Shown here: in pieces, positions 1 to 12,747 of the stretch
Layout of the letters: each line of letters opens with the position of its first letter
How positions within the stretch are numbered: position 1 is the stretch's first letter
Program-made: the position numbers and the translations under genes
Source of the DNA: Gnetum montanum
Lineage: Eukaryota > Streptophyta > Gnetopsida > Gnetales > Gnetaceae
NCBI GenBank assembly: GCA_015680685.1
Contig: MNCI01010754.1
Coordinates: forward strand, 387,268-451,267
Direction of reading: 5' to 3'
DNA: 64,000 bases
The notes under the pieces: model-generated
Told to the model about the DNA's origin: nothing
The model's input: only the letters and a program-made list of their open reading frames with translations
The model's database searches: none

Positions 1-3000
1 GATTATAGGATTCATTACCTAGATCCGATGGTTGAGTCATGGTTATGGTAAAAAATTTAAAAAGGAATGGAAATAACTCGAAATAACGTTAGGACATTTA
101 GTAATCAACAAGTGATGTTGGAAACACTATGATCTTGAGATAGAAACCATAAACTAACCTTTAAACTAAGAGAAAATTAACCAACAAGATAATAATATGA
201 CAAGGATCCAAACCCCATGTAAATATCATGAATAAATTTTAAAATTATATTAGTATAGAATTTAGCAAAATGAATGAATCCTAGATAGAACTAGGACAAG
301 ATGAACATAATTACATAATCATAAAAATTTAATGTGTAATAAATAAGCTCAAAATAGTGGAAATGATAAATTCTCATAAAAACCTTCTTATCTTGAAATA
401 ATCAAAAATAATAATATTATAGAAAAAATGAATGAATTAATCATAAAGATTAGATGGTTCTACACATGAAGAGAAAGACCCAACCTTTAGATTTCAATCC
501 ATATAAAAGTTGTAATAATAGCAAAATCAAACCTACACCAAATGTAGGATTTGGATGAATTAGAAGATACATAAGAAAAATATCAAGAATTCTCATACAT
601 TAGAAAAATATCAAGAATTCTCACCCATTAAATCATTACATTGAGTTAAATAAACCTCCATAAATACTAGCACATCATGACACTACATAGACATTGATAA
701 CAATAACCATCATAATCATGTAATCATAATTATATCACTAGGAGCTTCCAAACTAGTAGAGTTTCCATGTCCATGCAAGTGGATGTCTATTATTCCATAA
801 TAGATTAAAGCATGAGGATTATAATACAAAAATTACTTATAATCCAGGAGACCTAATCCTAGTGATATTTATAAAAGGAATTCAAAAAAACTATTGCATG
901 ACTTACTAGGCTTAGATAGCTTTTGTAGATTCTAAAAGAATATAAAATACAGAATATAAAGTTAACTTTATAATAAAAATGAAATAAACTCTCAGAGAAA
1001 CATTCTAATTAATTTAATAATTTCTTCCTAAATATCCTATAAGATGATTTATATAATTAAATTTTTTATAACTCTCATCAATCTTGCTATTTCTAAATAA
1101 TAGATACCTAGTATGACATCCTATTACTGGATGTTAATAATTACAATCATTCCTTGCATATAATCATCGTATATCACCATGAATGAAAATATTACATGTG
1201 GTTGAAACATGAAATAAATAACCCATTCAATTAACATGATAGAAAAAAAGAACTAAACTTTATTAATAAAATTTTTTGAACATACTGTCAAACAACCTTG
1301 GAGATATTCTTTCTATGACACTTAGGATCTTTAGAGGAAAGCTAGAATTACTATCATGGTTAGGCCACAATACCAAAGGAGTGATTAGAACCTTTTTATC
1401 TTGCTTAATCCAACTCTCATCACTTATCATTGTTGGCTCTACAACTTCATGCTTATCACAACCTTTAAATTCCTGGCTTTAAAATATCATAAGTTAAACC
1501 TTGTCCCCATAGGATATTGTAAATAGTTACAAATTATAGTAACAAGGAATCCCTTAGTGTAAATATTAATTTACATTGTTAATATAGTATAACTCTTTCC
1601 TTAATAATGAATGAAATGTTGCAATGTGCCCCCTTAAGATCTAGCTCATCCTCAAGCTCTTCCTTAATGTCCAGCTATTTAGTAGTAGCATCCTTACTAA
1701 ACTCCTCATCTTCAGCTCCATGTTTGTCATTATTATCATCTTCATAAAAACTATATATATTATTTTCTAATAATTATGCTAACATCATCATTAAATTTAG
1801 CATTAAAAACCAAGTAACTTTTGTAAAGAGACCCCCAGCCTTCAGGTAATGAAAAATTGAGAAAACAATGAAAAACTTTGCTATATGGAATATCTGAAAC
1901 TCTGAAAATAGTAATTGATAATTTTTGTAGAACTTTACCAACTTAGAAAACTCCATAGAAGCTTAGATTCATTTTTTAAATTTTTTTATATTTTTCAATC
2001 TTATGATTTTTAGCCACTTTAGAAATTCATGTTTAACAACATATTCCATTTGTTTATTTTTTACAATGATTTGGATACATCTCCCTACTACCCATTGATC
2101 ATTTGATATATTTTTTGGTATTTTAAAATTATTTAACTTTTGATCTAGGCTAGTAATACCTATGTTGGTTGCCTTTCATAGTAAGTATCATATTTATTTT
2201 TTGATACTTATGCACATCATCTTTCTTAGTAAGGAGTTGGATACTTTCATAGGTTATCTTTCTTGATAAGTTTCATTTGTTTATTTTCATTTTTGCTTAA
2301 GCTTTATGGATGGTGTTGAAGACTTTTCTGTTATTGATCGTTTGGATTTTTTATTTGTTTATTATTTATTATTTGAACTATACATGTTTATCCTTTTGGT
2401 ACTAACTATTTACTTGCAATTACCCTTCGTACATAATTGTCTAGCTACGTGCTGCCTAAAACCAAAACTCATAAGGAAGTATTGTATAGGCTATCTTCTC
2501 TAATCAATCTTAGGGCTAATTTCCCTTGTGTTTTTGTGTCTTATAAGTGATTCAATTAGTGGTAAGAAAAAATCTTTAGATAGAGAATCTAATGCTTAGA
2601 TTCTTTTTATGTATTTTTAGTTTAGCCATTAAGTTGCGAGTTATTTGTTATTTTTCTTCTTAGTTGTAATATTTGGCTAGGATTTTTGTATTATGTAATG
2701 TCCATATTTGGGTATGAGAATTTGTGTTTATATTTTCTTGTCTTTGATAAAGGTCTAACTTTATCATGAATTTTACTTCTACAATGTTGGTTAATTTTTC
2801 ATCTATTTTTATTTAGTAGTTTTGCTATCATTGGAGCCTAATGCTTTTTTATGTTCTATTTTTCATATTATGTAATTTACATATTTTTATTTCACTATAT
2901 TTTTTGGTAATCTATTAATGCTATTTTGGACTTGGAAAATAATGCTTTGAACAATTTTTGATAGTGCACAAGTTAAGTTTTATCTGCACAAGACTACGGT

Positions 3001-3191
3001 CACTATTTTATAATATTTCTATTTCTCTACTTAGTGTTCTTCAACTCCTATGCATCTATTTTTATGAATGTCCATTACTTTCTCTATTATATTTTTCTTG
3101 GCATCCAATGGTTTTCATTAGTAGTGCTTTATGTCTTTCTAGAAATTTTAATTCTTTTAGTGATGTCTTTCTAGCTTAAGCTAATTAGCAG
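1..3191. other. AT-rich intergenic DNA, no gene recognised
   Basis: Very AT-rich sequence with stops in every frame. The longest open stretches are about 60-75 codons and resemble no family I know. It holds a direct duplication of about 30 bp near 570-630 (AGAAAAATATCAAGAATTCT twice). It ends exactly where the M2 3' LTR begins. It may be older repeat DNA, but I could not classify it. Confidence 0.6.
570..630. repeat. Tandem duplication, ~30 bp x 2
   Basis: The block AGAAAAATATCAAGAATTCT followed by CATACATT or CACCCATT occurs twice back to back. It is a simple local duplication in AT-rich DNA. Confidence 0.75.
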
Positions 3192-4048
3192 TGATGAGCA
3201 GTAGGTATTCTCTATGCCCAACTATACAAATCACAAGCATCTACACATGATCTAGTTGAATTCTATAGATACCTTCTACCTAAGTCACCTATGTCCTAGA
3301 TAGCTAAACATGAGGTTAGTGGTTATTGTCTTTCCAATCATCACTTGTATTAATTTCATTAATATAGTTAAGTGTGATTGAGGTGTAAGATATTTATTTT
3401 TATAATTTTATTATTTTTTATGTTTAAAAGTAGTAAGGGAAAGAAGTGGTTAAGATATTAAGCATTAACTAATTAATAACTAAACTATCCTAAACATAGA
3501 GTATCTATTCCTTCTTTCTGTACACACCTTGAACTTATACTAATACTACTGGGTTACCAAGTACTTACTACTAGGTGTACCAAGTATTCACTACTTGGAT
3601 TATCAAGTGTTAGTATATTATGCTTGAGGTGGTTATACTCATGTTATTATAGAATAAAATATTAAGCATTTAAGTATATAAAGATAAACTACATGCAAAG
3701 TAAAATACTTGAAAGTAAACTTAAGCTAATCTAAGTGCTACAATGGAGAGAAGAAATCTCAATTTTATTTTCTTCATGCAATAGTGTATAGGTACATCTT
3801 GCACACAAATAAAACTTCATATAATTAATTCAATCCATGCTCCATGCACTCAAAGGAAAATTTTGTTAAGTTCTACAAAAGAAAATTACAAGACTTTGGA
3901 TACTAGACTAGCCAAAGGTATAAAAAATGTGGTTGGTGTGAGCATTTATATAGGTTTAGGAGGATCAGCATTTATGCATATGCACCAATACATCCAAGGA
4001 CATGTCTATGAGGATGCGTTAATATAGCTAACTTATGACACTTCATCA
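3192..4048 (-). repeat. 3' LTR of M2
   Basis: The LTR runs from TGATGAG to CTTCATCA on the plus strand, so it has the TGATGA/TCATCA ends shared by the family. About 650 bp of it is repeated at 32796-33445, including the stretches around GGGTTACCAAGT and the AATATTAAGCATTTAAG block. On the minus strand a TATA-like CCTATATAAAT lies at 3944-3954. Confidence 0.85.
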
Positions 4049-4060
4049 CACCCCCATGAC
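4049..4060 (-). other. Polypurine tract of M2
   Basis: On the minus strand GTCATGGGGGTG abuts the start of the 3' LTR. This is the expected place and composition for the plus-strand primer of reverse transcription. The same CATGGGGG core precedes the 3' LTRs of P1 and M4. Confidence 0.8.
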
Positions 4061-4299
4061 TAACTAAAAATGCATCCTCCAATGAACAAACTAGAATCGA
4101 GTTTGTTATAAAATCTGAAAAAGTATGGAATGAACTGACTAACGATAACAAACAAAACAACTCATGAGTATCATTTTCACTTATAATTTGTGTGCATACA
4201 AAATTGATGCAATGTACAAATAATTTGAACACTTTGAAAAAAATTGGTAGGTGTCAACTTGATGGATGGATATGAGATAAAATCTTCACACCAATGCTA

Positions 4300-6330
4300 G
4301 AGGTTTATGCTCCTATAACATAGAGGATCCTTCATCATATCCGTACTCTATTGGAGGCCTGGGTTTCCCTATTGCTATTGCTATTAAAAGTTGGAAGGCA
4401 TCTAGAAGTATCTTCATTTTCTCTTTTTTTCTCTATGGATCATGAAATTATCCAGGCAACATCACCTAGATGGGCTAGTGCTAGTATGTCCATAACCATG
4501 GTAGCATTGAAAACATCTCTTTGAAGTTGATAAAAGAGGTTGCTAATTATTTACATTCAAAGTAAAATGTTCAGACTAGGTTCTGTAGTTCATGTTAGTC
4601 ACTTATTCTCTTGGCCAAGTTCTTAGCAACTGATCTTTAATTAGTGAATTTTCTTTTAAGAACTTCAAGCTTTTGACCTCCTTGTAAAGCTTTAACTATT
4701 TCTCATAAAGAAGATAGGTGCTAGCTGCCTACTTCTCTAATTTTGATTATGGCCTCTCTATTGTTAGCATTTCTAATTTTGCATATTATAGTTTGACAAG
4801 TTCCATGTATTCAATCATCTCCTTAATTTGCAACTCCTTTAGGTGGATTTCTACTTGATTGTAGGTATTGAGACCATCAAGATGGGTTGCCACAAATTGT
4901 GTCTTTATTGCAGCTACTGAAGGGATTCATTCACCTTCACCTTCTCAACTTTATTTCCTTCTCACTGATTTCCTTAATCATATTGACCTAGTACCTACAG
5001 TGGTTCAAGGCCTCAATTGTGATCTTCCGGTAAAGGGAACAAACCTCCTTCATTGAGAGATTTCTATTTTCTATAGACAATCTCCTCAAATCTAGATTTA
5101 TCTTGATAAGCTATTTCTGCCATTGATGAATGTACATGACCATCTGGTCATTTTGTTGCTTAGCATTTTGCATGTGATGATTGTACTAGGTTAGTGCAAG
5201 ATTTTCTTTACAAAGTTGTTAAAGATCAAATCTAGAAAAATTCATCATTTCCTTTGATAGTGATGCATCAAAAATCAACATCTCTTTTACATTCTCAACT
5301 TCTTGGTATTTTTTCTAAAGCTATTAAAAAGTATCATCTTTAGATAGTTCTAATTTGAGAATAGTAGGATCTAACAAGTGGGCACCCAACCATCGATTTC
5401 TAACAATGGCATTTTCAAGTTTTGTATTCACTATTAACAACTTTTCCCTTGTCTCTAGCAGTTGTAACTAGGTAGTGAAAATAGCTTCTACAATATCAAA
5501 GATCTTTAGAATTAGTTGTCCGGTTCCCACTAGTTGCTCTAACACTTCCTCGTGTTAGGCTATCATTATTCCTCTACTTTTAGCTCCTAGTAATTTTTGT
5601 ACATCTTCCATGGAAATAACATTAGGAATAGATACTACAAGAGCACTAAGAGCTTATCTAGTTTCTCCCTCCATCACCTTTATTATTGTTTCCTAGCCCT
5701 TGTGTGACATGACCAAGATATTTGCTCCCTTACTTTCTTCTAGCATCACAATATAGACTACTACATTTCCAAAGATTTTGAAAAATGCTTATCTTGTGAT
5801 GGACATAGTGACTCTCCTAGCATTGGGATTGAAGTGTATAGGAGTCTAGTTTCTCTGTGAAGAGAATAACTAGGTCATCTCATCATCTAGCCTGTAGATG
5901 GTCCTTGTGATCTTATTCAAGTGGCTCATGGTTAGTCTATATACAAAAGATTCACCACCACCTTTGGAAGCTTATTTTCATAGCTATTTTTCTCTAAGTT
6001 TTCTTAGATATTTATTAACTACTAGTATTTTTGGTGTCATCTTCGATGCTATAGATGGTGGTTGTTGTTGTTGTTGTTTCTCATCTTAAAGATTGGTAGG
6101 TGCCTTATCTTTCATCATCCACTATCATGATGCAATAGAAGATCTCTGAGTCACATCATTCACATAATAGGTTATCCCTCGACTTTTACAAATTTTTTTG
6201 ATAAGGCATGAAAAGGGGAATGTCTTCCTACCCTTCTCATTCTCCTTGAAATGCTTCTCTACTTCTAGAAAGATAAGTTAGGATAGGTTGACTTTGAATT
6301 TTTTTCTTACAGTCATGCATGCCCTAGTAG
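4300..6330 (-). pseudogene. Extra decayed ORF downstream of pol in M2 (env-like position), coiled-coil rich
   Basis: Read on the minus strand, about 2 kb translates into long peptide stretches broken mostly by single TAA/TAG codons where Gln is likely. The part from about 6300 to 6180 contains a Lys/Glu-rich piece followed by FPFSCLIKKICKSRGI. A poly-Gln run lies near 6060-6080. From about 5640 down to 4560 the translation is rich in Leu, Lys, Glu and Gln with heptad-like spacing, for example ENRNLSMKEV and LELSKDD. Athila-type elements carry an extra ORF between pol and the 3' LTR, and this sits there. M1, P1, M3 and M4 have no equivalent in the matching place. It could instead be a captured plant gene. 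I do not claim a function. Confidence 0.5.
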
Positions 6331-6589
6331 AGAAGGTAGTCATCATACTTGGTGTTACCATTAAATTAAGGTGATAGGTCATGATCTTGAAGGTAGTCAA
6401 AAATTTGGGAAAACATGGTAACAACATAATTAAAAATATGGTTAAAGGAATTGAAGCATTGTGATCATGTGAGATGAGTAAATAGAAGATGTTCCATAGG
6501 CCAAATCAATGTAAAATTGGATGATGTAGTCTATCAAGATTATTGAGATTAAAACAAGGTCCATGGTCATGGGGTTTATCCTAAAGGAA

Positions 6590-7082
6590 ACTAAGAAATA
6601 TGCAAGTGGGTCCTTTCCAAATTAGCCTTATGCCTAATATACCCTTACATAACCTCATCATAGGGAGTCTATGGGCACCCTGGATGATGACTGGTTGTTC
6701 AAGTAAAAAATCATACCCATGTGAGGAATTCTCTAAGGATTATGCAAACTATAAAAAATTTTATCAATTGACCATGTTATGAGATAATGAGGTGTGAGAA
6801 AATGGAGTGTTAGAATGGTAGAAAAATAATGGTTAAAGAAAAATCTGCATCATGGTTACATGGGATCCTTAGTAAAATGCATAATTAAGGTGATCTTATA
6901 CTAGTCTATTCCAATTTTAAACCAAGTTCATTCTAATGAGAATGATCTTTCATTGATGTATTTCTTCTTTTCTACCATCATGAGTCTATGAAAACCACAA
7001 AGAACAATCATTACTTCAAAAAAGAAGAAAACAGAAGAAGGAAGTAGTTAGGAAGAAATTTGGGTCTTAGTTAGAAGGGCTT
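6590..7082 (-). other. M2 3' spacer, first part
   Basis: This noncoding spacer matches the spacers of M1 (from 8605), M3, M4 and M5, for example GCAAGTGGGTCCT and CTTAGTTAGA. It stops at the M1 insertion point and resumes at 16622. I see no gene in it. Confidence 0.75.
7078..7082. other. Target-site duplication, M1 left
   Basis: GGCTT precedes the M1 3' LTR. The right flank at 16622-16626 is GGTTT, one transition away. Joining the flanks restores spacer sequence that is uninterrupted in M3. Confidence 0.65.
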
Positions 7083-7890
7083 TGATGAGTGGTGAGGTAC
7101 CTACACCCAATCATACAAATCACTAAGGTGTTTTATGTGTGATCTAGTTGAATTCTATGGACCTATAGTTCTCTAGTATACTAGTTCTTTTAGGAAGTGA
7201 AATGGGCATTGAAAATGTTCATTGTCTTGCCAACTACACTTATCAAGCTTAGGAGTATGGTTTAAGTGTAATTGAGGTACATGATTTTTCTTATTTTATG
7301 TTTTATAATTTTGATCACTTACAACAATAATGAAAGGTAAATTAATTTAAGATCTAATTCATCTACTACCTAGCTAGCCTAACACAAGTAACCATTCCAC
7401 ATTCCTAGACACATCTTGAACACATATAGTGTTGCTGGGCTACCAAACATTAAGCATTGCTGGGTTACCAAGTACTATATGTATGATTGAAGTGGTTGTG
7501 ATTTCGTTCATTAACCACTAGAAATTAATTTCTTAATTGAAATGCAATAAATTAAAGTACATTAAAAGAAACATTAATCTATTCTCAGTGCTACAAGGAT
7601 TGTCAAAAGAGTTCAGTTTTATTTTCATCACACTGTTGTGCTCAAGTACATTAGTGTTCAAACAAAGAATTGTACACACTTAAACTTCTTATATGGGCAC
7701 TAGAAAATATTCTAAATCTATAGAGAATAAGCTACAAGAGCTTCACTACTTTGACTAGAAACTGCAAAAACTGATGCCAAATCAGGAGCCCAAGTGCTAT
7801 ATTGATAGGCTAGCATATACCCCCTAACATCAGATACCCAATGTTGCATCTAGACCCTGATGTCGAAGTAGACAAAAACATGCTTCATCA
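7083..7890 (-). repeat. 3' LTR of M1
   Basis: The LTR runs TGATGAGTGG to GCTTCATCA on the plus strand, about 808 bp, and is collinear with 15798-16621. The inferred TATA region on the minus strand (near 7835-7850) reads CCTATCAATATAG, apparently mutated from CCTATAAATATAA in the partner LTR. Confidence 0.88.
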
Positions 7891-8284
7891 TATTCCCACA
7901 ATCAAATGAAAACTCATCCTCAAGTGAAGAAGAGGAGGAATAAGTTCTTACAAAATATTAGATAGGTATGGGATTATTGATTGACATAAAAACTAACTCA
8001 GATGGAACAGATAGACTCTAAGTGCCCAAATGTACAAAGATACAAAAGATACAACTTTTTACAAAATTGGGTGTTCATGATAAGAGAATTAAACACCCTA
8101 GATAACACTAACATCTGACACCTCTTAGTAGCTAATGAATAAGAGGGAAGATCCAATGATCATGAATGGTTCATATTGTGTGGTACGACTACATCATCCT
8201 TGGTGAAGATAGTCCCACTTCTAATCCATGCTTTCCACTACAATCATAATAGAATCATGAATTGGTATGCAATGTGTAACACAT

Positions 8285-8390
8285 AGCTATTAAATACTTT
8301 ATCTCATTGGTGGTTACACTTGACTAGGTTGTGATCATGGTTAAATACTTTATCTCATTGGTGGTTACACTTGACTAGATTGTGACTAGG
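8285..8390. repeat. Tandem duplication, ~50 bp x 2
   Basis: The block TTAAATACTTTATCTCATTG with GTGGTTACACTTGACTAG appears twice in direct orientation, diverging by a few bases. It is unique to M1 among the copies here, so it arose after the copies separated. Confidence 0.8.
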
Positions 8391-9097
8391 GTAAAATAGA
8401 TAAGTAGTCCATTACATTTGAAGAAGTTCAACACAAGGAAATGTTTGAAGAGGATGTAAGAATTCATAATAACAAAAAATAAAGTTCATTGAAAAATGTT
8501 GTAAAGATGTGCACAATTGGATGTCACTGATGAGGTAAACAAAAAGAATTTGATTGTAAGAGTGTATAAGGGTAAAGAACTTAAGTAACCCAACCAAAAG
8601 ATATGCAAGTGGGTCCTCCCTAAAGTAGGCATAGGCCTTTTATGCCTTTACATAACTTCAAATCAAAGAGTCCATGGGCTCCATGGATGATTAATGGTTA
8701 AAAAGGTTAAGTGAAAAACCCCAAAAGAAACTAATTAAGAATTTCGACACATCAAACTAGGACATTGAACAAGAACATGAAACCAGTAGTGAGATGAGAT
8801 ATGGAAACTATAGATGGATGAAAAAGAGTGGAATGAAGTCCCTGATTAAGGTCACATAAAGTCCCTTATGGATTTTTTGGTTAAATGACTTGATAGGATC
8901 CATCCTTAGTCCAGACCAAAACCAACCATGTTTAGTGACTTTGCATCATCATTCTAAGACTAGTTCATCCCCTAAGACATAAGAGTGCCCCCATAGAACA
9001 ACCACCATTCTTTATTAGAGAAGAAAAGAGAAGTAGGAAGTGAGGAAGGGTCTTAGTTAGAGGGGACTAGTTCCATAACTAGTGCTTGTAGCCCATT

Positions 9098-9262
9098 TAT
9101 TTTGTTTGAGGTTTGTGCTTTAAATTTCCATCATTTTCAGTTTTTTTAAAAATAGGAACCGCACCATGCAAAGACATATGCATTTATTTTGTCTAAGGGG
9201 TGTGCTTTGAATTCCCATCATTTTTTTTTTGATGAGAACCACACATGCAAAGACATATGCAA
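9098..9262. repeat. Tandem duplication, ~85 bp x 2
   Basis: Two adjacent copies each run from TTTATTTTGT to ACCATGCAAAGACATATG or a close variant. M3, M4 and M5 have a single copy of this block. Confidence 0.8.
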
Positions 9263-9679
9263 CTTCCTTTTATTGGTCAACATAGGATGGTAAGAAATCC
9301 ATGAAAAAACACATGCACCTAAGCAAATAGAAAAGCACAAAGAATATTGAATCCCATTTAAGCCACACCCTATTCAAACCTTGGAATCCTTCCCACTTCT
9401 AGAAACTACCAAAGGTACAAATTTATTAAAGTTTTATTAATGAAAAAGGAACTAAACATTTCTTGAACAAGGAAAATCATAGAGTTTGTGGATGGGTGGA
9501 TGTTGTAAACTCACTACCTATTGCATGAAAAAGAACCATGTCCTAATCATCGGTAACAAAATTCAAAGCTAAATATCAGACACCAACAATCAAATAACAA
9601 AATAATACATACCACCATCAAGCAACACATTACCATTGTACCTAGCACTTATTAACAAAAAGTTAGAAAATCACACAAA

Positions 9680-9705
9680 AATAAAAATAAAATAAAATAA
9701 AATAA
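9680..9705. repeat. (AAAAT)n microsatellite
   Basis: A run of AAAATA pentamers in the M1 3' spacer. Confidence 0.8.
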
Positions 9706-9779
9706 AAAAGAAAATGTAAAATATTCAAGAAATATCAAATGTACTAATTATGGTGTAAAAGAAAAATTAAAAAATATTA

Positions 9780-9850
9780 ATAACATCAAAACAAGAAGAT
9801 GTAAAATAAAGAATATGTAAAACAAAAAATGTGTAAAACAAAAAATTGAA
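9780..9850 (-). repeat. Short array of TTTTGTTTTACAC units in M1
   Basis: On the minus strand, units of the form TTTTTGTTTTACACAT recur at intervals of about 15-20 bp. The same kind of array follows integrase in P1 (26225-26300), M3, M4 and M5. Confidence 0.7.
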
Positions 9851-9921
9851 AAACTAAGGAGCCACTTGTATGGGTAGCATGGGTGGCCATCTCCCCCACA
9901 ACTAAGTTAAAAGCATAAGAT

Positions 9922-11167
9922 CTAAAATCTAGAGCATGGTTGTCCATCCGATAAGGCTCTTATTGTATGAGCTAGCATATGCTCATGGAAAGGTTTGATT
10001 TGTTGCATGTTGACCAGCTGTTTCTTGTCTAGGCTCTTAGGTTTGTAGATCATCATGGCCCCAGAAAAAAATGTTTCATAAATTATGTGAGGTGCTTCCC
10101 ACAATATTTGAAACTTAGTTCATTAAGGTACATGTTTGGAATTCCAATAAAGAACCTTATCTCCTAGTTGAAATTTGACTTTTCAAATTTTAAGGTCATG
10201 CTGCTTTTTGTTGTAGGCCTTATACAGCTTGTTAGATGATAGGGCTACCAATTGATTTTTGTCTAATAGGTTGAGATTCATTAGTCTTTCTTTTTGTGCT
10301 CAACTCAAGTCAAGGTCGAGGTCATAGGCTATTGAAAGTGTATGGATCTCGGATTGAATAGGAAGAGTTGGTAGTTTTTTGTACATGAGCTCATAGGAAG
10401 AATAGACTATAGGAAGTTTCCATGTTAAGTAGTAGGCCCAAAGGGAATTGTTGAGTTTTTTGCTTTAGTCTTTCCTATATTTCCTAATATTTCTTATTAT
10501 AATCCTTGTGATTTCCCTATTGGTAACCTCAACTTAACCATTAGCTTGGGGGTGGTAGGATGTTATGAGTTTATGGTCAACCCCCAAGAATTGCATGGGC
10601 TTTGAAAAAGTAGTGCCTATAAAGTAAGTTTCATTATCGGAAATTAATGCACATGGCATACCAAACTTGTTTACAACATTTTGTTGTACAAACCAAGCAG
10701 TAGTACAAGATGTATAGTTGATGATAGCTACTGCTTCTGCCCATTTCATATAATATTCAATAGTGACTATGATGTATGCCTTTCCATTTGATATGGGTGT
10801 GATGGAATCCATGAAATCAATGCCCCATATGTCAAAGCGTTCCAATTGTTCCAATGAAATCAATGTCCCATATGTCGAAGGGTTCCAATGGTTGAATTCA
10901 TTATTGAGGTTTCTCCATTCTAGTAGTCATTCCACCATCTCATTGGTATCATTCATAAGAGGAAATGTAATGGTGAGTCTCCTTGAAGATTATCAACCAG
11001 TAGTATCCTTCCATTAGGATTTTAATGGCCACAAATTTCTTAGCATAATGTCCTCCACAAGGATCGTCATGAGCATCTTGGAGAACATGTACTTGATCGA
11101 CATTAGGAACACACCAACAAACTAGGCCATTGGTGCACACCTTGTAGAGGTTTCCATTGATCTCCAT
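9922..11167 (-). pseudogene. M1 integrase region of pol
   Basis: Minus-strand translation in pieces gives the N-terminal zinc-binding region (HVLQDAHDDPCGGHYAKK, about 11090-11040), the catalytic core (GIDFMDSITPISNGKAY, ISDNETYF, SYHPQANG at 10534-10863) and the C-terminal region (YKPKSLDKKQLVN, 9922-10104). The first two acidic catalytic residues remain and the third follows an in-frame stop. A 43-bp duplication at about 10815-10895 disturbs the region just before the core. Integrase would insert element cDNA into the genome. This copy is inactive because of stops and frameshifts. Confidence 0.85.
10815..10895. repeat. Tandem duplication, ~43 bp x 2, inside M1 integrase
   Basis: ATGAAATCAATG, CCCATATGTC and GTTCCAAT occur twice in succession. 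The first copy matches the single copy in P1, M2, M3 and M4, so this is a later slip in M1. Confidence 0.75.
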
Positions 11168-11359
11168 GAAGTGTTTTACCTAGTGAAGAAACTATTGTTT
11201 TATTTAGTGGTCCAACCCTTGTGGCATCACCTGAGTGAGAAAATAGGTGAGAATGCTATCATACCATTTAGGCTCATTGGGCAATTATTCAGTAATATCC
11301 CTTATAAAGAGGAGTTCATAAGGAAACATATCAAAATGTTGGTTTTCTTCCTCTTTATC

Positions 11360-11760
11360 ATCCCATTGTAACTAAGACAAGTGATTAGTGACCACATTCT
11401 TAGTGCCCTTTCAATCTACCATCGTAAGATTAAATTTATGCAAGATCACTAACCACTATATGACACAGGGGCTCACCGTTGGCTTATTCATCAAGAAGAG
11501 GATGAAACTATGGTCTGTGTGCATAAACCTCTTGTATCCAAGAACATAATGCCTAAAGTTTTCTATAACAAACACCACTCTCATCAACTCTTTTTCTATA
11601 GTGATGTAGTTTATTTGTGCATCCACAATGCTTCGACTAGTGTAGTGGATGTATTGTGGACATTTCTTGTCATCTAACTATGTAAGCATGGCTCCCAAGA
11701 CATAATTTTATGCATTTGTCATGATATAAAATGGTCTAAACTAGTTAGGTGCTTGTAGGA
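11360..11760 (-). pseudogene. M1 RNase H region of pol
   Basis: This lies between RT and integrase, collinear with better preserved RNase H in P1 (24370-24760). Stops split the frame. Recognisable pieces match the ASNYALG, SAQLNYTT and DHSAI regions of the other copies. RNase H removes RNA from the RNA/DNA hybrid during reverse transcription. Confidence 0.7.
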
Positions 11761-11859
11761 TTGGAGTTTCTACAATTTTCTCTTTCAGCTATTGGAATGC
11801 TTTCTAACATTCTATGGTCTAGACAAAGGGAGCATCTTTCTTTGTTAGCTCCACCAATG

Positions 11860-12720
11860 ATTTTGCAATCTTAGAGAAATTATCTATGAATCATTAGTAG
11901 TAGCCAGTATTTCCAAGGAATTATTGAACATCTTTGATAGTTTTTTATTGTTAGGTTATTCCTTGGATGACCCTTATTTTCTTACGGTCTACTTCAATTT
12001 TTGCTTATGATATTCTATGCCCCAATACAATGCCCTCCTAGACAATTAAGTGATTTTTTTGCCAATTGAGGCACAAGTTGATTTCAACACATCATTTTAG
12101 CACTTTCACAGGTGGTCCATGGCTTGGTCAAATGTAGCTCCATAAGTTAAGAAGTCATCCATGAATACTTCCACACCACTACCAATCTGCTATTGAAAAA
12201 TGCTGAGAACCAAGCATTAGAATGTAGTAGAAGCATTGCATAGACCAAATGGCATCTTACAATATGTAAAAGTCCCCCAAGGACTCATGAATGTTGTCTT
12301 TTCTTAGTCCTCTGGTGCAATTTGAATTTGGTTATAGCCACTATAACCATCTAGAAAGCTATAGTAGCAATGTTCAAATATTGTGTCTACCACCTGATCA
12401 ACAAATCATAACGGAAAATGGTCCTTGAATGTTGCCATATTCAGTAGTTGAAAATCAATACAGACCTGCCACTTACCTCCTTTCCTTCACACAATCATGA
12501 GTGGACTAACCCACTCACTATCTATAATGGGATAAATGAACCCAATCTTGAGGAGTTGCTCGATTTCCTCCTTAATGATCTGCTTCAATTTGGAATTCAA
12601 TCACCTCTGTGGATATCTTTTTGGTTTCATGGTTGGATTAGTGTAGATGTGATGCTAGCATATCCTAGGATCAATCCCTATGAGTTCAAGATATGACCAA
12701 TCAAAAGATGCTAACCATTT
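11860..12720 (-). pseudogene. M1 reverse transcriptase region of pol
   Basis: The active-site block VFMDDF is encoded at 12151-12168 on the minus strand, followed by LTYGATFDQ. The fingers region (equivalent of MPKKGGKWRVCIDF in P1) lies upstream near 12430-12490. Stops interrupt the frame, one replacing Gln near 12305. The catalytic Asp pair is intact, unlike in M2 and M3. Confidence 0.82.
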
Positions 12721-12747
12721 TTCAACTACCTTCAATAGCATATTTTT

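Larger units (their letters stand above)
7891..9905 (-). other. M1 3' spacer between integrase and 3' LTR
   Basis: About 2 kb with no long open frame on either strand. It contains family blocks such as the minus-strand TTTGCATGGTGTGG and, next to integrase, purine-rich GGGGGAGATGG (about 9890-9900). It carries two tandem duplications and a TTTTGTTTTACA array. The PPT next to the LTR has decayed to TTGTGGGAATA. Confidence 0.75.

Noticed and set aside
12448-12696. Plus-strand frames at 12448-12696 and 52399-52677 with similar sequence (conserved MNP-like peptides)
   Set aside because: The similarity reflects the homologous RT-linker DNA of M1 and M3 read on the wrong strand.
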